Origin: Bradyrhizobium sp. WSM1417
Lineage (GTDB): Bacteria; Pseudomonadota; Alphaproteobacteria; Rhizobiales; Xanthobacteraceae
Assembly (NCBI RefSeq): GCF_000515415.1
Contig: NZ_KI911783.1
Location: forward strand, 7,303,831 to 7,367,830
Direction of reading: 5' to 3'
DNA length: 64,000 bases
The notes under the pieces are model-generated. The model was given only the letters and a program-made list of their open reading frames with translations. It searched no databases and had not been told where the DNA came from. Both the position numbers and the translations under genes were made by a program. Within the stretch, counting starts at the first letter, position 1; each line of letters starts with the position of its first letter. This document shows positions 47,625-56,601 of this stretch, one piece after another.

Positions 47625-48836
47625 TCAGCGGGCCGGGACGGGGACGCCCATGATGGCGAGTGCGCGGCGACGGCTGCCGGCGAGCAGCGGGCCGAACGCG
47701 ATGGCAAAGCCGAGGAACGCAACGATCCAGCCGCAGGCGGCAAGGTGGAGCAACGCATCGCTGTGCGCCGGCCAAACCACCGCCGCGACCCGCGCCAGCG
47801 CCGCGACGATGATCGCGGCATAGATGGCTTGTGTCGCCGGCGAAGCCGTCAGCGCCTGTCCGGTATGGCCGAGACTTGCACGAGTCATCACCGCGAGCGT
47901 CATGGTTCCGGCCGCGCCCGCCATCCAGGCATGGATGCCGGCGCTCGGCGGCAACGCGCCGAAGACCGCAAAAGCATGCAGGAGGAAGCCGAGCGGCACG
48001 AAGACATAGCCGACATGGAGAATTACGAGCAGCCTCTCGCGGAAGGTGCGGTCACCAGCCCAGCGCGCAAGCCGCACCAGGTGCAGCACACCCACCAGTG
48101 CCATCACCGCCCCGGTAACCGTACTCAAGGGCGCGACGATCCACGCGATGATCGCAATTGCGCTGCACCCGATCACCACACCGTCAAAACGCCCGAACGG
48201 CACCGGGAGGCGGCCGGGGTTGAACTTGACCAGCCAGTTTCGGGTGAAGCTCGGGATGATGCGGCCGCCGATCAGCGAGATCGTCACAACGACCACGCCG
48301 ATGCCGACGCGGATGCTGACATCGGCCGCACCCGCATAATGCGCTTCGAGATGGAAGGCGACATTGCCGGCGAGCAGCACGAGTACCAGCACCACGACGG
48401 GCAGGTTGCGCCAGTTGCCGCCGGCGATGATCTCGCGCGTTGCAGCGGCGACGACCAATGTCAGGAAGGCGGCATCAACGGCAAGCGCAAACGCCCAGCC
48501 GATATCCGCGGACAGCGTCACCGCGATCCGCCCGGCGAGCCAGACCGCCACCAGCGCGCCCAAGGACGTCCCCTGGATGGGCAGCCGCCCGGTCCAGTTC
48601 GGGATCGCCGTGAACAGGAATCCCGTGATCACCGCCGGCAGGAAGCCGTAGAGCATCTCATGGACGTGCCAGTCGCGCGGCGCGAAAGCGGAGCTCACCG
48701 ACAATTCGCCATAGAACATCGGCAGCCAAGCCAGGATCGAAAGCCCTGCCTGGATGGCGGCGAGCAGGAAAAACGGCCGAAAGCTGTTCGCAAACAGCGG
48801 CCAGCCCTCAAAGTTGCGGGATCGGACGCCAGCCAT
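47625..48836 (-). CDS. nnrS: NnrS family heme-copper membrane protein
   Basis: The 403-residue protein has about twelve membrane helices and NnrS hallmarks: WPLFANSFRPFFLLAAIQAG near the start, PRDWHVHEMLYGFLPAVITG with conserved histidines, GGRIIPSFTRNWL and MTRASLGHTGQALTA. NnrS contributes to resistance to nitric oxide and is usually co-regulated with denitrification genes. The gene is divergent from nnrR, and the FixK2-type box at 48900-48913 lies in the shared intergenic region, so low-oxygen control of both is possible. Confidence 0.93.
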   Translation of the reverse strand: MAGVRSRNFEGWPLFANSFRPFFLLAAIQAGLSILAWLPMFYGELSVSSAFAPRDWHVHEMLYGFLPAVITGFLFTAIPNWTGRLPIQGTSLGALVAVWLAGRIAVTLSADIGWAFALAVDAAFLTLVVAAATREIIAGGNWRNLPVVVLVLVLLAGNVAFHLEAHYAGAADVSIRVGIGVVVVTISLIGGRIIPSFTRNWLVKFNPGRLPVPFGRFDGVVIGCSAIAIIAWIVAPLSTVTGAVMALVGVLHLVRLARWAGDRTFRERLLVILHVGYVFVPLGFLLHAFAVFGALPPSAGIHAWMAGAAGTMTLAVMTRASLGHTGQALTASPATQAIYAAIIVAALARVAAVVWPAHSDALLHLAACGWIVAFLGFAIAFGPLLAGSRRRALAIMGVPVPAR

Positions 48837-48899
48837 GGGTCAACTCCAGTCGATACAAATCGTCGCCTGGAAAAATACTGCCGTCCGGCCGGCCCCCTT

Positions 48900-48913
48900 T
48901 TGAGCTAGCGCAA
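48900..48913. promoter_or_regulatory. FixK2/FNR-type box between nnrS and nnrR
   Basis: TTGAGCTAGCGCAA fits the TTGA-N6-GCAA consensus of FixK2-type sites. Its centre lies 58 bases before the nnrR ATG. In Bradyrhizobium, nnrR is known to be activated by FixK2 under low oxygen. The box differs at a single base from the one in front of hemN, read on the hemN strand. Confidence 0.82.
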
Positions 48914-48964
48914 ACACCCTGACGATTGCAGGTGTCATCACACTTCCAGCGCCAAGGAGGCAGA

Positions 48965-49675
48965 ATGGCCAAGGTCGACACATCGCTGGTTGCGCATTTG
49001 CCGCTGTTTGGGGGTGTCAAACCGGAGGACCTCGAGGAGATCCTGCGCGAAGCCCGCTCAGTGCGCTATCCCAAGAACAGCGCCATTTTCGAGCAGGGCG
49101 CGGACGCGCAATCCTTCTTCCTGCTGCTGCACGGCCATGTTCGCGCGGCCAAGACCACACCGACCGGCGAGCAGATCGTGGTGCGCTATGTCGCGCCGGG
49201 CGAAACGTTCGGTCTGGCAATGGCGATCGGGGCCGCACGCTATCCGGCCACGGCGATCGCGGTCGACGACAGCGTCGCCTTGGTCTGGCCGACCTCGGCA
49301 TGGCCGCGACTGGTCGAGCGATTTCCCTCGCTTGCCGCCAACACGCTCCAGACCGTCGGCACGCGGCTCCAGGAGAGCCACACCCGGATCCTGGAAATGT
49401 CGACGCAGCAGGTCGAGCAGCGCGTCGCGCATGCGCTGCTGCGCCTCGCCAAACAATCCGGCAAGAAGCTCGACCACGGCATCGAGATCGATTTCCCGAT
49501 CAGCCGCCAGGACATCGCTCAGATGACCGGCACCACGCTGCACACCGTGAGCCGCATCCTGAGCGGCTGGGAACAGCAGGGGCTGGTCGAGAGCGGCCGC
49601 CAGCGCATCATCCTGCGCGATCCCCATGGGATCGTTGTGCTGGCGGAGCGGAGCCCCGACAGCGGCGCGGCTTAG
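48965..49675 (+). CDS. nnrR: NnrR, Crp/Fnr-family regulator of denitrification
   Basis: The 236-residue protein has a cyclic-nucleotide-binding-type beta barrel (about residues 15-130) and a C-terminal Crp helix-turn-helix (SRQDIAQMTGTTLHTVSRIL, about residues 180-200). It contains no cysteine at all, so it cannot hold an FNR-type iron-sulfur cluster, in line with NnrR proteins that respond to nitrogen oxides. NnrR activates nir and nor genes in denitrifying rhizobia. The ATG at 48965 has AAGGAGG about 4 bases upstream. A FixK2-type box precedes it. The stop is followed by a repeat element. Confidence 0.92.
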   Translation: MAKVDTSLVAHLPLFGGVKPEDLEEILREARSVRYPKNSAIFEQGADAQSFFLLLHGHVRAAKTTPTGEQIVVRYVAPGETFGLAMAIGAARYPATAIAVDDSVALVWPTSAWPRLVERFPSLAANTLQTVGTRLQESHTRILEMSTQQVEQRVAHALLRLAKQSGKKLDHGIEIDFPISRQDIAQMTGTTLHTVSRILSGWEQQGLVESGRQRIILRDPHGIVVLAERSPDSGAA

Positions 49676-49683
49676 CTCTTTCT

Positions 49684-49868
49684 CCCTCGCCCCGTTCTTA
49701 CGGGGAGAGGCGTAGGCGGCCTTCGGCCGCCGTTGTTAGAACGCCGATGCGAAGCATCGGCTATGGTGAGGGGCCCTCTCTCCGCGTATGAGATCGTCGA
49801 GAGACCTGTACCCCCTCACCCGGATCGCAAGGGCGATCCGACCTCTCCCCGCAAGCGGGGAGAGGTGA
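49684..49868. repeat. GC-rich intergenic repeat element (second copy of the 43781 type)
   Basis: The element has CCCCGTTCTTACGGGGAGAGG at its left and ACCTCTCCCCGCAAGCGGGG, followed by AGAGG, at its right. The middle holds palindromes such as GGCGGCCTTCGGCCGCC (with one offset) and GATGCGAAGCATC. It shares both end modules with 43781-43921. It fills the gap between nnrR and the convergent DUF1858 gene, about 290 bases in which I see no other coding sequence; a further GC-rich stretch runs to 49963. Confidence 0.8.
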
Positions 49869-49963
49869 AAAAAGAAAAATAGGGGTGAAGGGTGCTTCCG
49901 CTTACGGCGAAAGCGCCCCTCACCCGGGAATCCGCGCGCGGCCCGCGCGAATTCCTGACCGGT

Positions 49964-50161
49964 TCACGCCGGCACGCGGTCGCACAATGCGGCGAGGAAT
50001 TTGTCGCGATCGATGCCATGCTCGCGGCAGGCGTCATCGACCGTGTGAAAGGTTGCGATCGGACAGCCCACGCAAGCCATCCTGAAGGCGAGAAACACGC
50101 GGATCGTGTGCGGCGCCGTGCGCATGATGTCATCGACCAGATCGTCGGATCCAAAAGGCAT
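49964..50161 (-). CDS. DUF1858-type small protein with CxxC motif
   Basis: The 65-residue protein begins MPFGSDDLVDDIMRTAPHTI and contains RMACVGCPIATFHTVDDACR, a DUF1858-like helical domain with a CxxC pair. Small DUF1858 proteins are often encoded near anaerobic or nitrogen-oxide genes; the CxxC may bind a metal or a disulfide. The ATG at 50161 has GGAG 10 bases upstream; the open frame that continues upstream is not conserved. The gene lies 101 bases after hemN on the same strand and could be read from the hemN promoter. Role unproven. Confidence 0.78.
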   Translation of the reverse strand: MPFGSDDLVDDIMRTAPHTIRVFLAFRMACVGCPIATFHTVDDACREHGIDRDKFLAALCDRVPA

Positions 50162-50262
50162 GGACAACAACTCCGTTCCGAAACCACGATAGCGGAGCAG
50201 GCGAGAATCTCTTTGTCGAAGCGCAAGCTGGCCCGTCATTCCGGCATGACGGTAAGGTGATC

Positions 50263-51627
50263 TCACACCGCCCGGCTGTGCAACTGCTTCGCGGGATCCA
50301 GATGCGCGTCGAACGCGGCTGCGACGCTGCGCACGAGAAAGCGGGAGTCCTTTGCGACTGCGATGCGGTCGCCATCCAGTCTCACGACGCCGTCGGAAAT
50401 CAGCGGCTTCAGACGCGATGCCGATTTCAGCATTGCCCCGGCCTCTGCGCCATGACGCGCGCAGATGTCGCCGAGATCGGCGCTGAACTCGCACATGATG
50501 CGTTCGATGATGTCGGCGCGCAGCCGGTCGTCGTCGGTGAGCCCATAGCCTTTCGCGGTGGCCAAATGGCCCGCGGCGATGCTCTGCGCATAAGCGCCGA
50601 TCTGCACCTCGTTCTGGACATAGCCCTGCGGCAGATGTCCGATCGCGCTCGCGCCGAAGCCGAGCAGAACTTCGCCCTTGTCGGTGGTGTAGCCCTGAAA
50701 ATTGCGCCGCAGCGTGCGTTGCTCGAAGGCCACAGCCATGGAATCGTCCGGCCGCGCGAAATGATCGAGCCCGATCTGCACGTAACCGGCCTCCTTCAAC
50801 GCATTGGCGATCGCGCAGGCCTGGTCGTGGCGCGCAAGGCCGTCGGGCAGCACGGCCTCGTTGATCATGCGCTGGTGCTTCTTGAAAGCAGGCACATGCG
50901 CGTAGCCGAACACCGAGAAGCGGTCGGGCCCAAGCTCGAGCGAACGTCGCACCGTATCCAGGCACGAGGCAACGGTCTGGTGCGGCAGTCCGTAGATCAA
51001 ATCGAAATTGATCCCGTTGATGCCGGCGTGCTGGAGCATGTCGACGACGGAAGCCGTCTGCTCAAAGCTCTGCACACGGTTGATCGCGCGCTGCACGACG
51101 GGGTCGAAGCTCTGCACGCCCAGGCTCGCGCGATTGACGCCGGAGAGCCGCATGGCCTCGACCATGTCGGCCGTCAGCGTGCGGGGATCGATCTCGACCG
51201 CAATCTCGGCCGACGGCAGCACGAAGAACGATTGGCGCATCGCCGCCATCAACTCGGCAAAAGCCTCCGGCGCCATGATCGTCGGCGTGCCGCCGCCGAA
51301 ATGAATGTGCTCGACCTTGATGCGCCGGCCGATCGTCTCGGACACCTGCGCGATCTCGCTGCGAAGCGTACGCAGATAGGCCGCGATGAGACCGTCTCGA
51401 CGGACGATCTGGGTATGGCAGCCGCAATACCAGCACATCTCGCGGCAGAACGGCACGTGCAGATAAAGCGACGCGCTAGCCGCCGCCGGGAGCTCCGCCA
51501 GCCACCGGGCGTAGGCGTCCTCGCCGATCGCCGGCGAGAAATGCGGAGCGGTCGGGTAGCTCGTGTAGCGCGGCAGTCGTTCTTCGCCGTAACTCGCCGC
51601 AAGATCGGCTCTCATAATCTTACCCAT
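50263..51627 (-). CDS. hemN: Oxygen-independent coproporphyrinogen III oxidase
   Basis: The 454-residue radical-SAM enzyme converts coproporphyrinogen III to protoporphyrinogen IX without oxygen. The cluster ligands are Cys61, Cys65 and Cys68 (CREMCWYC), preceded by LYLHVPF. HemN features also include PTIMAPEAFAELM and the RASLGVQSFDPVVQ block. The start may be 51627 (MGKIM) or 51615 (MRADL). A FixK2-type box lies 75 bases upstream, as expected for a gene needed for heme synthesis in microaerobic or denitrifying cells. In Bradyrhizobium two hemN copies are known; this position next to nirK fits hemN2, but that is from memory. Confidence 0.94.
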   Translation of the reverse strand: MGKIMRADLAASYGEERLPRYTSYPTAPHFSPAIGEDAYARWLAELPAAASASLYLHVPFCREMCWYCGCHTQIVRRDGLIAAYLRTLRSEIAQVSETIGRRIKVEHIHFGGGTPTIMAPEAFAELMAAMRQSFFVLPSAEIAVEIDPRTLTADMVEAMRLSGVNRASLGVQSFDPVVQRAINRVQSFEQTASVVDMLQHAGINGINFDLIYGLPHQTVASCLDTVRRSLELGPDRFSVFGYAHVPAFKKHQRMINEAVLPDGLARHDQACAIANALKEAGYVQIGLDHFARPDDSMAVAFEQRTLRRNFQGYTTDKGEVLLGFGASAIGHLPQGYVQNEVQIGAYAQSIAAGHLATAKGYGLTDDDRLRADIIERIMCEFSADLGDICARHGAEAGAMLKSASRLKPLISDGVVRLDGDRIAVAKDSRFLVRSVAAAFDAHLDPAKQLHSRAV

Positions 51628-51701
51628 TCGTATATCAATGCTGCGCAGTGGGACGGCGCATCCGGGATGGCACGAAATTACCCGTTTTCGGGTGCGAAAC
51701 T

Positions 51702-51715
51702 TTGCGCTCGCTCAA
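51702..51715. promoter_or_regulatory. FixK2/FNR-type box of hemN
   Basis: On the hemN strand the site reads TTGAGCGAGCGCAA, matching TTGA-N6-GCAA, with its centre about 81 bases before the ATG at 51627. It lies between hemN and the small plus-strand gene at 51776 and might serve both. A small ACCCG/CGGGT hairpin (51680-51693) lies between the box and hemN. Confidence 0.8.
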
Positions 51716-51775
51716 AGTCCGAGCACCGGATCGGAGCCATGGTGACATGTGATGATTGCCCTCTGGAGACAGGTT

Positions 51776-51982
51776 ATGGCGTCGTTCGCGCTCGATCTCG
51801 TTCTGTGGCTCACCGGCGTTCGCGGCCATATCCCGCGCTTTGACGATTTTCGTCCCGTCCCCACGACGCCCACCGTTGGCGCCAGCCACCTGGTCCGCGT
51901 GATGGTCATCACGGCCGCCGTTCTCGCCGCGCTGTCGCTCGCGGTTTGGGGCACGGTCTGGATTGCGATCCAGTTGCTCTAG
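51776..51982 (+). CDS. Small membrane protein between hemN and nirK (68 aa)
   Basis: The 68-residue protein begins MASFALDLVLWLTGVRGHIP. It has a short amphipathic N terminus and a single membrane helix (LVRVMVITAAVLAALSLAVW, about residues 39-58), and ends WIAIQLL. GGAG lies about 7 bases before the ATG at 51776; starts at 51749 (GTG) and 51752 are also in frame. It is divergent from hemN, and the FixK2-type box in the shared region may control it. I know no family for it; its position inside the denitrification block is the only clue. Confidence 0.62.
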   Translation: MASFALDLVLWLTGVRGHIPRFDDFRPVPTTPTVGASHLVRVMVITAAVLAALSLAVWGTVWIAIQLL

Positions 51983-52135
51983 TCGAAGACAATCCATTCA
52001 CAATAAACGCAATTGAATATGCGAACGATTTGCGGCCGACGCGGCTGACGTCGGGCGCCATCGCGTCTTTGGTATCGCCGATGCGATCTTCGACAAACTC
52101 CTAAGGGTTTTACTGGAGGCGAATACGGCAAAAGC

Positions 52136-52149
52136 TTGTTGCAGCGCAA
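52136..52149. promoter_or_regulatory. FixK2-type box of nirK
   Basis: TTGTTGCAGCGCAA matches TTGN-N6-GCAA. Its centre is about 76 bases before the nirK ATG at 52219. This is the sequence I recall as the anaerobox of B. japonicum nirK, which supports both the gene and the genus call. Confidence 0.82.
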
Positions 52150-52218
52150 ACACGGTTGCCGCGATCGGCGCACACTGCATTCCGTCATCAAAACCATTTT
52201 AGATGAAGGATGCTTCCG

Positions 52219-53316
52219 ATGTTCACCCGCCGAGCCGCATTGATCAGCGCCGCCGCCACCGCCTTGATGCTGGCAACACCCGCCTTGGCTGCCGACGATC
52301 TCAAACTGCCGCGCCAGAAGGTCGAGTTGGTCGCTCCGCCGTTCGTGCACGCGCACGAGCAAGCGACCAAGCAGGGCCCCAAGATCGTGGAGTTCACGCT
52401 CACGATCGAGGAGAAGAAGGTCGTCATCGACGAGAAGGGCACCACCTTCCAGGCGATGACCTTCAACGGCTCGATGCCAGGTCCGATGATGGTCGTGCAC
52501 GAGGGCGACTACGTCGAAACGACGCTGGTCAATCCCGCATCCAACTCCATGCCGCACAATATCGACTTCCATTCCGCGACCGGTGCGCTCGGCGGCGGTG
52601 CGCTCACGCTGGTCAATCCCGGCGAGCAGGTCGTCTTGCGCTGGAAGGCGACCAAGACCGGCGTGTTCGTCTACCATTGCGCACCGGGCGGCCCGATGAT
52701 CCCCTGGCACGTCGTCTCCGGCATGAACGGCGCCGTGATGGTGCTACCGCGTGACGGCCTCAACGACGGCAAGGGCCACGCACTGAAATACGACAAGGTC
52801 TACTATGTCGGCGAGCAGGACATGTACGTGCCGCGCGACGACAAGGGCAATTTCAAGTCCTATGAATCGCCGGGCGAAGCCTTCACCGACACCGAAGAGG
52901 TGATGAAGAAGCTGATCCCCTCCCATGTCGTGTTCAACGGCAAGGTCGGCGCGCTCACCGGCAAGAATGCGCTCACCGCCAATGTCGGCGAGAACGTGCT
53001 GATCGTGCATTCGCAGGCCAATCGCGACAGCCGTCCGCATCTGATCGGCGGCCATGGCGATTATGTCTGGGAGACCGGCAAGTTCTCCAACGCGCCGGAG
53101 ACCGGGCTCGAGACCTGGTTCATCCGCGGCGGCTCGGCGGGAGCTGCGATGTACAAGTTCATGCAGCCCGGCATCTACGCCTATGTCACGCACAATCTGA
53201 TCGAGGCCGCCGACCTCGGCGCCACCGCGCACTTCAAGGTCGAAGGCAAGTGGAACGACGATCTGATGACGCAGGTGAAGGCCCCTGCCGATATCCCGCC
53301 CCCCAACACCAACTAG
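52219..53316 (+). CDS. nirK: Copper-containing nitrite reductase (NO-forming)
   Basis: The 365-residue periplasmic enzyme reduces nitrite to nitric oxide. A twin-arginine-like leader ([17 protein letters not shown]) precedes the mature protein. Type 1 copper ligands are His113, Cys154, His164 and Met169 ([26 protein letters not shown]). Type 2 ligands are His118, His153 and a C-terminal His in [11 protein letters not shown]. Asp116 in HNIDFH is the catalytic Asp. The ATG at 52219 is chosen since AAGGA stands 8 bases before it; an ATG nine bases earlier is possible. A FixK2-type box precedes it and a strong terminator follows, ahead of nirV. Confidence 0.97.
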   Translation: MFTRRAALISAAATALMLATPALAADDLKLPRQKVELVAPPFVHAHEQATKQGPKIVEFTLTIEEKKVVIDEKGTTFQAMTFNGSMPGPMMVVHEGDYVETTLVNPASNSMPHNIDFHSATGALGGGALTLVNPGEQVVLRWKATKTGVFVYHCAPGGPMIPWHVVSGMNGAVMVLPRDGLNDGKGHALKYDKVYYVGEQDMYVPRDDKGNFKSYESPGEAFTDTEEVMKKLIPSHVVFNGKVGALTGKNALTANVGENVLIVHSQANRDSRPHLIGGHGDYVWETGKFSNAPETGLETWFIRGGSAGAAMYKFMQPGIYAYVTHNLIEAADLGATAHFKVEGKWNDDLMTQVKAPADIPPPNTN

Positions 53317-53325
53317 ACGCGATGA

Positions 53326-53352
53326 GGGGCCGGTAATGACCGGCCCCTTTTT
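53326..53352 (+). terminator. Strong intrinsic terminator between nirK and nirV
   Basis: A perfect GGGGCCGG/CCGGCCCC stem (53326-53333 with 53340-53347) with loop TAATGA is followed by TTTTT. It lies nine bases after the nirK stop and 14 bases before the nirV ATG. nirV must be expressed by read-through or from its own promoter. Confidence 0.88.
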
Positions 53353-53366
53353 CTTGGGGAACGACC

Positions 53367-54245
53367 ATGCTAATCGCATTCAAGCTGAAACTGCTACTCG
53401 CCTGCGCCGCCGGGCTTGCAGGACCGATCGCGGTGGCGCCGCTGGTGTCGGACATCGGGACCCACGGCACGGCGGCGGAGCCCGCCATCGTCAGGGTCGC
53501 GCCGGGCAGCCTGTCCTATCGCGAGGCTGGCGATTTCACGCGCGCCGGGCAGCAGGCGGAAGCGCCGCTGCGCGCGATGCGCTTCGAGAGGCCGCTGCAC
53601 ATCATGCGGCATCAGGTCTCGTCTTCCGACTATCAGATTTGCGTACAGGAAGGCGCTTGCCGCGCGCTTGATCGCGGCGTGGCAATCGCCTCCGATCGGC
53701 CTGCGGTGCAAGTGAGCTGGCACGATGCCGAGGCCTATGCCGGTTGGCTCTCGCGCAAGACCGGTCACGGTTACCGCCTGCCGAGCGACGCGGAATGGGC
53801 GTTTGCGGCCGGCTCAAGATTCAGGGATGACGGCCTTCCGGTGGACGCAGCAGATCCATCGAAGCGCTGGATCGGCCGCTACGAGCGTGAATCAGAACGC
53901 GACCTCTTCGACACGACGGCCTATGCGTTCGGCAAGTTCGGTTCGAACGAGCACGGCATCGAAGATCTCGCCGGCAATGTCTGGGAGTGGACCTCGACCT
54001 GCTTCGTGCGCTCACGGATCGACGCGGCCGGCAATGCCGGCAAACCGACCGTGAACTGCGGCGTGCGTGTCGCCGAAGGTGCGCACCGCGCCTATGTCAC
54101 CGATTTCATTCGCGACGCCCGCGCCGGTGGCTGCGCGCAAGGCGTGCCGCCCGCCAATCTCGGCTTCCGCCTGGTGCGAGAGGAAACGTCCTGGGTCGCC
54201 AGCGTATCGGCGCGGTGGAGCAAGACGTGGGCGGCGAGGTCGTGA
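53367..54245 (+). CDS. nirV: NirV, formylglycine-generating-enzyme-like protein of the nirK locus
   Basis: The 292-residue protein has an N-terminal hydrophobic leader (about residues 7-26) and an FGE-sulfatase domain. Family motifs are visible: RPAVQVSWHDAEAYAGWLSR, GYRLPSDAEWAFAAG, NEHGIEDLAGNVWEWTSTCF and PANLGFRLVRE. NirV proteins are encoded next to nirK in many rhizobia; their role is unknown, and the enzymatic copper/cysteine site of true FGE is not evident. GGGGA lies about 8 bases before the ATG. A terminator stands between it and nirK. Confidence 0.93.
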   Translation: MLIAFKLKLLLACAAGLAGPIAVAPLVSDIGTHGTAAEPAIVRVAPGSLSYREAGDFTRAGQQAEAPLRAMRFERPLHIMRHQVSSSDYQICVQEGACRALDRGVAIASDRPAVQVSWHDAEAYAGWLSRKTGHGYRLPSDAEWAFAAGSRFRDDGLPVDAADPSKRWIGRYERESERDLFDTTAYAFGKFGSNEHGIEDLAGNVWEWTSTCFVRSRIDAAGNAGKPTVNCGVRVAEGAHRAYVTDFIRDARAGGCAQGVPPANLGFRLVREETSWVASVSARWSKTWAARS

Positions 54246-54288
54246 GTGATCGTAGCGTCATGGCCTTCGCCAGCACGACACCGGGAAT

Positions 54289-54924
54289 TCACGTCGCCCG
54301 CGCGAACATGCGAAAGCCCGGCGCACCGATGATCGCCTCGAAGGCAGGATCGCGCTTCTCCTCGGCAAGGACAAAGCCGGCCTTGGCATAAGCGCGCTCG
54401 GCGGGATCGTTGCCGATCAGGAACGATATTGTCGCCCGGGCAAATCCAGCCGCCCGCCCCTTGTCCAGTGCGTGGGTGATCAGCGACTGCACGAGACCGC
54501 GACCACGATATGCGGGATCGGTCGCGACATGCTCGACCATCCAATCGCCCTCGCCGCCCTGAACCCAGCAGGCGCGCGTGTAGCTGGCGCGTTGACGGAT
54601 GGCCTCCAGCTCTGCCGGGGCGAGCCCGGACGCGGCGGCGACGTCCTCGATCGCACGCCAAGCTGCTGGTCCCGTGCCGGCCGCCGGCAGCGCACACAAG
54701 GCGGCAGCAGGCTTGCCATCGATCTCCGCGACCAGAAATTGCGAGACGTGCCACATCGACACTGCGCGGGTGACTGCGACGCGTGCGATGAAATCGCGGC
54801 ACTGTGTTTCAGGCCAGCCGAGCGCGACGTCGAACCAGCCGCGCTGCCGGTAGCCACGCTGCGATGACAGGATGGTTTGTGCGATGAAATCGGCGTCTTC
54901 GGGACGCGCAGACCGTATCGTCAT
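54289..54924 (-). CDS. GNAT-family N-acetyltransferase
   Basis: The 211-residue protein begins MTIRSARPEDADFIAQTILS and ends with the GNAT acetyl-CoA loop (WMVEHVATDPAYRGRGLVQS, then LITHALDKGRAAGF). The R-G-x-G-x-x pattern (RGRGLVQS) is the CoA pyrophosphate site, followed by GNDPAERAYAKAGF, the usual end block. The acceptor is unknown. The ATG at 54924 gives the whole domain. It lies 23 bases downstream of the CoA-transferase gene at 54948 on the same strand and may be its operon partner; the window of CoA-thioester genes here is only suggestive. Confidence 0.88.
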   Translation of the reverse strand: MTIRSARPEDADFIAQTILSSQRGYRQRGWFDVALGWPETQCRDFIARVAVTRAVSMWHVSQFLVAEIDGKPAAALCALPAAGTGPAAWRAIEDVAAASGLAPAELEAIRQRASYTRACWVQGGEGDWMVEHVATDPAYRGRGLVQSLITHALDKGRAAGFARATISFLIGNDPAERAYAKAGFVLAEEKRDPAFEAIIGAPGFRMFARAT

Positions 54925-54947
54925 GCGCGCCCCCTTTCGCGAAAACC

Positions 54948-55598
54948 TTACGTGTTCTTCAGCGCGATGCGGAATTCGGCTTCGGTCTTGGCCTTGACCT
55001 CGTCGAGCGAGACGCCGTCGGCGAGCTCGATCAGCGCCATACCGCCGTTGCCGTGCTTGTCGATCGTGAAGACCGCCAGATCGGTCACGACCATGTCGAC
55101 CACGCGCTCGCCGGTCAGCGGCAAATTGCACTGCTTCAGGAGCTTTGGACCGTCCTTGGCCGAATGCTCCATCACCACGACCACGCGCTTGACGCCAGCG
55201 ACGAGATCCATCGCGCCGCCCATGCCCTTGACCATCTTGCCGGGGATCATCCAGTTGGCGAGATCGCCGTTCTGGGCCACCTGCATGGCGCCGAGGATCG
55301 ACAGATCCATGTGGCCGCCACGGATCATGCCGAAGGAATCCGCGCTCGAGAAATACGAGGTCGACGGCAGCTCGCTGACGGTCTGCTTGCCGGCGTTGAT
55401 GAGATCGGCGTCCTCTTCACCCTCATAAGGGAACGGGCCCATGCCGAGCATGCCGTTCTCGCTCTGAAGGCTGACGTCCATGCCGTCCGGGATGTAGTTC
55501 GAGACCAGCGTCGGGATGCCGATGCCGAGATTGACATAATAGCCGTCACGCAATTCCTTCGCGGCGCGCGCAGCCATCTGTTCACGGGTCCAGGCCAT
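54948..55598 (-). CDS. 3-oxoacid CoA-transferase, subunit B
   Basis: The 216-residue protein is the beta subunit of a two-subunit CoA-transferase. The catalytic glutamate lies in the [11 protein letters not shown] motif (about residue 46). [20 protein letters not shown] and [20 protein letters not shown] are family blocks. It forms a pair with subunit A at 55617 (18 bases apart), which binds CoA. Such enzymes move CoA between succinyl-CoA and acetoacetate or 3-oxoadipate (ScoB, PcaJ, AtoA types). The sequence alone does not decide which, so no symbol is given. Confidence 0.92.
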   Translation of the reverse strand: MAWTREQMAARAAKELRDGYYVNLGIGIPTLVSNYIPDGMDVSLQSENGMLGMGPFPYEGEEDADLINAGKQTVSELPSTSYFSSADSFGMIRGGHMDLSILGAMQVAQNGDLANWMIPGKMVKGMGGAMDLVAGVKRVVVVMEHSAKDGPKLLKQCNLPLTGERVVDMVVTDLAVFTIDKHGNGGMALIELADGVSLDEVKAKTEAEFRIALKNT

Positions 55599-55616
55599 GT
55601 GGTTCTCCTGATACGC

Positions 55617-56324
55617 TTAAGCGGCGGTGCGCGGGCGGGTGTTGCGGAATTCGATGCGCTTCTTGGCCGTTCCGACCTCGACGATGCGCTTGACGAAAAG
55701 ACCGGGCGTGTGGATGTGGTCGGGATCGAGTTCGCCGGCCGGAACCAGATGCTCGACCTCGGCCACCGTGACCTTGGCGGCCGTCGCCATCATTGGGTTA
55801 AAGTTGCGCGCGGTCTTGCGGTAGATGAGGTTACCTGCGGTGTCGCCCTTCCAGGCGTGGACGATGGCGAGGTCGGCGAACAGGCCGCGCTCCATCAGGT
55901 ATTTCTGTCCGTCGAATTCCTTCACTTCCTTGCCTTCGGCGATCAGGGTGCCGACGCCGGTCTTGGTGTAGAAGGCCGGAATGCCGGCGCCGCCCGCGCG
56001 GATGCGCTCGGCCAGCGTGCCCTGCGGATTGAATTCGAGTTCCAGCTCGCCGGCGAGGAATTGCTGAGCGAACAGCTTGTTTTCGCCGACATAGGACGAG
56101 ATCATCTTCTTGATCTGGCGGGTTTCGAGCAGACGGCTGAGGCCAATGCCGTCGACGCCGGCATTATTCGAGACCACCGTCAGGTCCTTGACGCCGGAGT
56201 CGCGGATCGCGTCCGACAGCGTCTCGGCGATGCCGCAGAGACCGAAGCCGCCCGACATGATCATCATGCCGTCTTTCAGAACGCCCTCGAGAGCCGACTT
56301 GGCGTCGGGATAGACCTTGTTCAT
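55617..56324 (-). CDS. 3-oxoacid CoA-transferase, subunit A
   Basis: The 235-residue alpha subunit starts MNKVYPDAKSALEGVLKDGM and carries the glycine-rich motif SGGFGLCGIAETL (about residues 24-36). It also has the later GTLAERIRAGGAGIPAFYTK block and LVPAGELDPDHIHTPGLFVK near the end. It is the first gene of the pair with subunit B and is expressed from a promoter in the 277 bases before the AsmA gene. In that gap I see no gene; it holds the divergent promoters. Confidence 0.92.
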   Translation of the reverse strand: MNKVYPDAKSALEGVLKDGMMIMSGGFGLCGIAETLSDAIRDSGVKDLTVVSNNAGVDGIGLSRLLETRQIKKMISSYVGENKLFAQQFLAGELELEFNPQGTLAERIRAGGAGIPAFYTKTGVGTLIAEGKEVKEFDGQKYLMERGLFADLAIVHAWKGDTAGNLIYRKTARNFNPMMATAAKVTVAEVEHLVPAGELDPDHIHTPGLFVKRIVEVGTAKKRIEFRNTRPRTAA

Positions 56325-56601
56325 GCAAATAACCTTCGAGTGAACCTTCGGCTTGCAGGCGTCGCGCCTTAGTGGCGGCGATTATTAGGCGAAATCGTCC
56401 GAAGCCGTCAATGATACGGGGTTCTCCGCTCCGCCCGTGGGTGATAGAAGCTGCCCAAGCCGTGGGCGCAACCGTTCCCGCGGCCTTGAAAGCGACAAGA
56501 AAACCCATCAAGTTGCGGCACTTAACACAATAGGTCCTGGGCGTGGGGCGCGCAGGTTTCCCGGCCCGCCTTCTGGCTCCAGCGACCAACTCGATCAGGA
56601 C

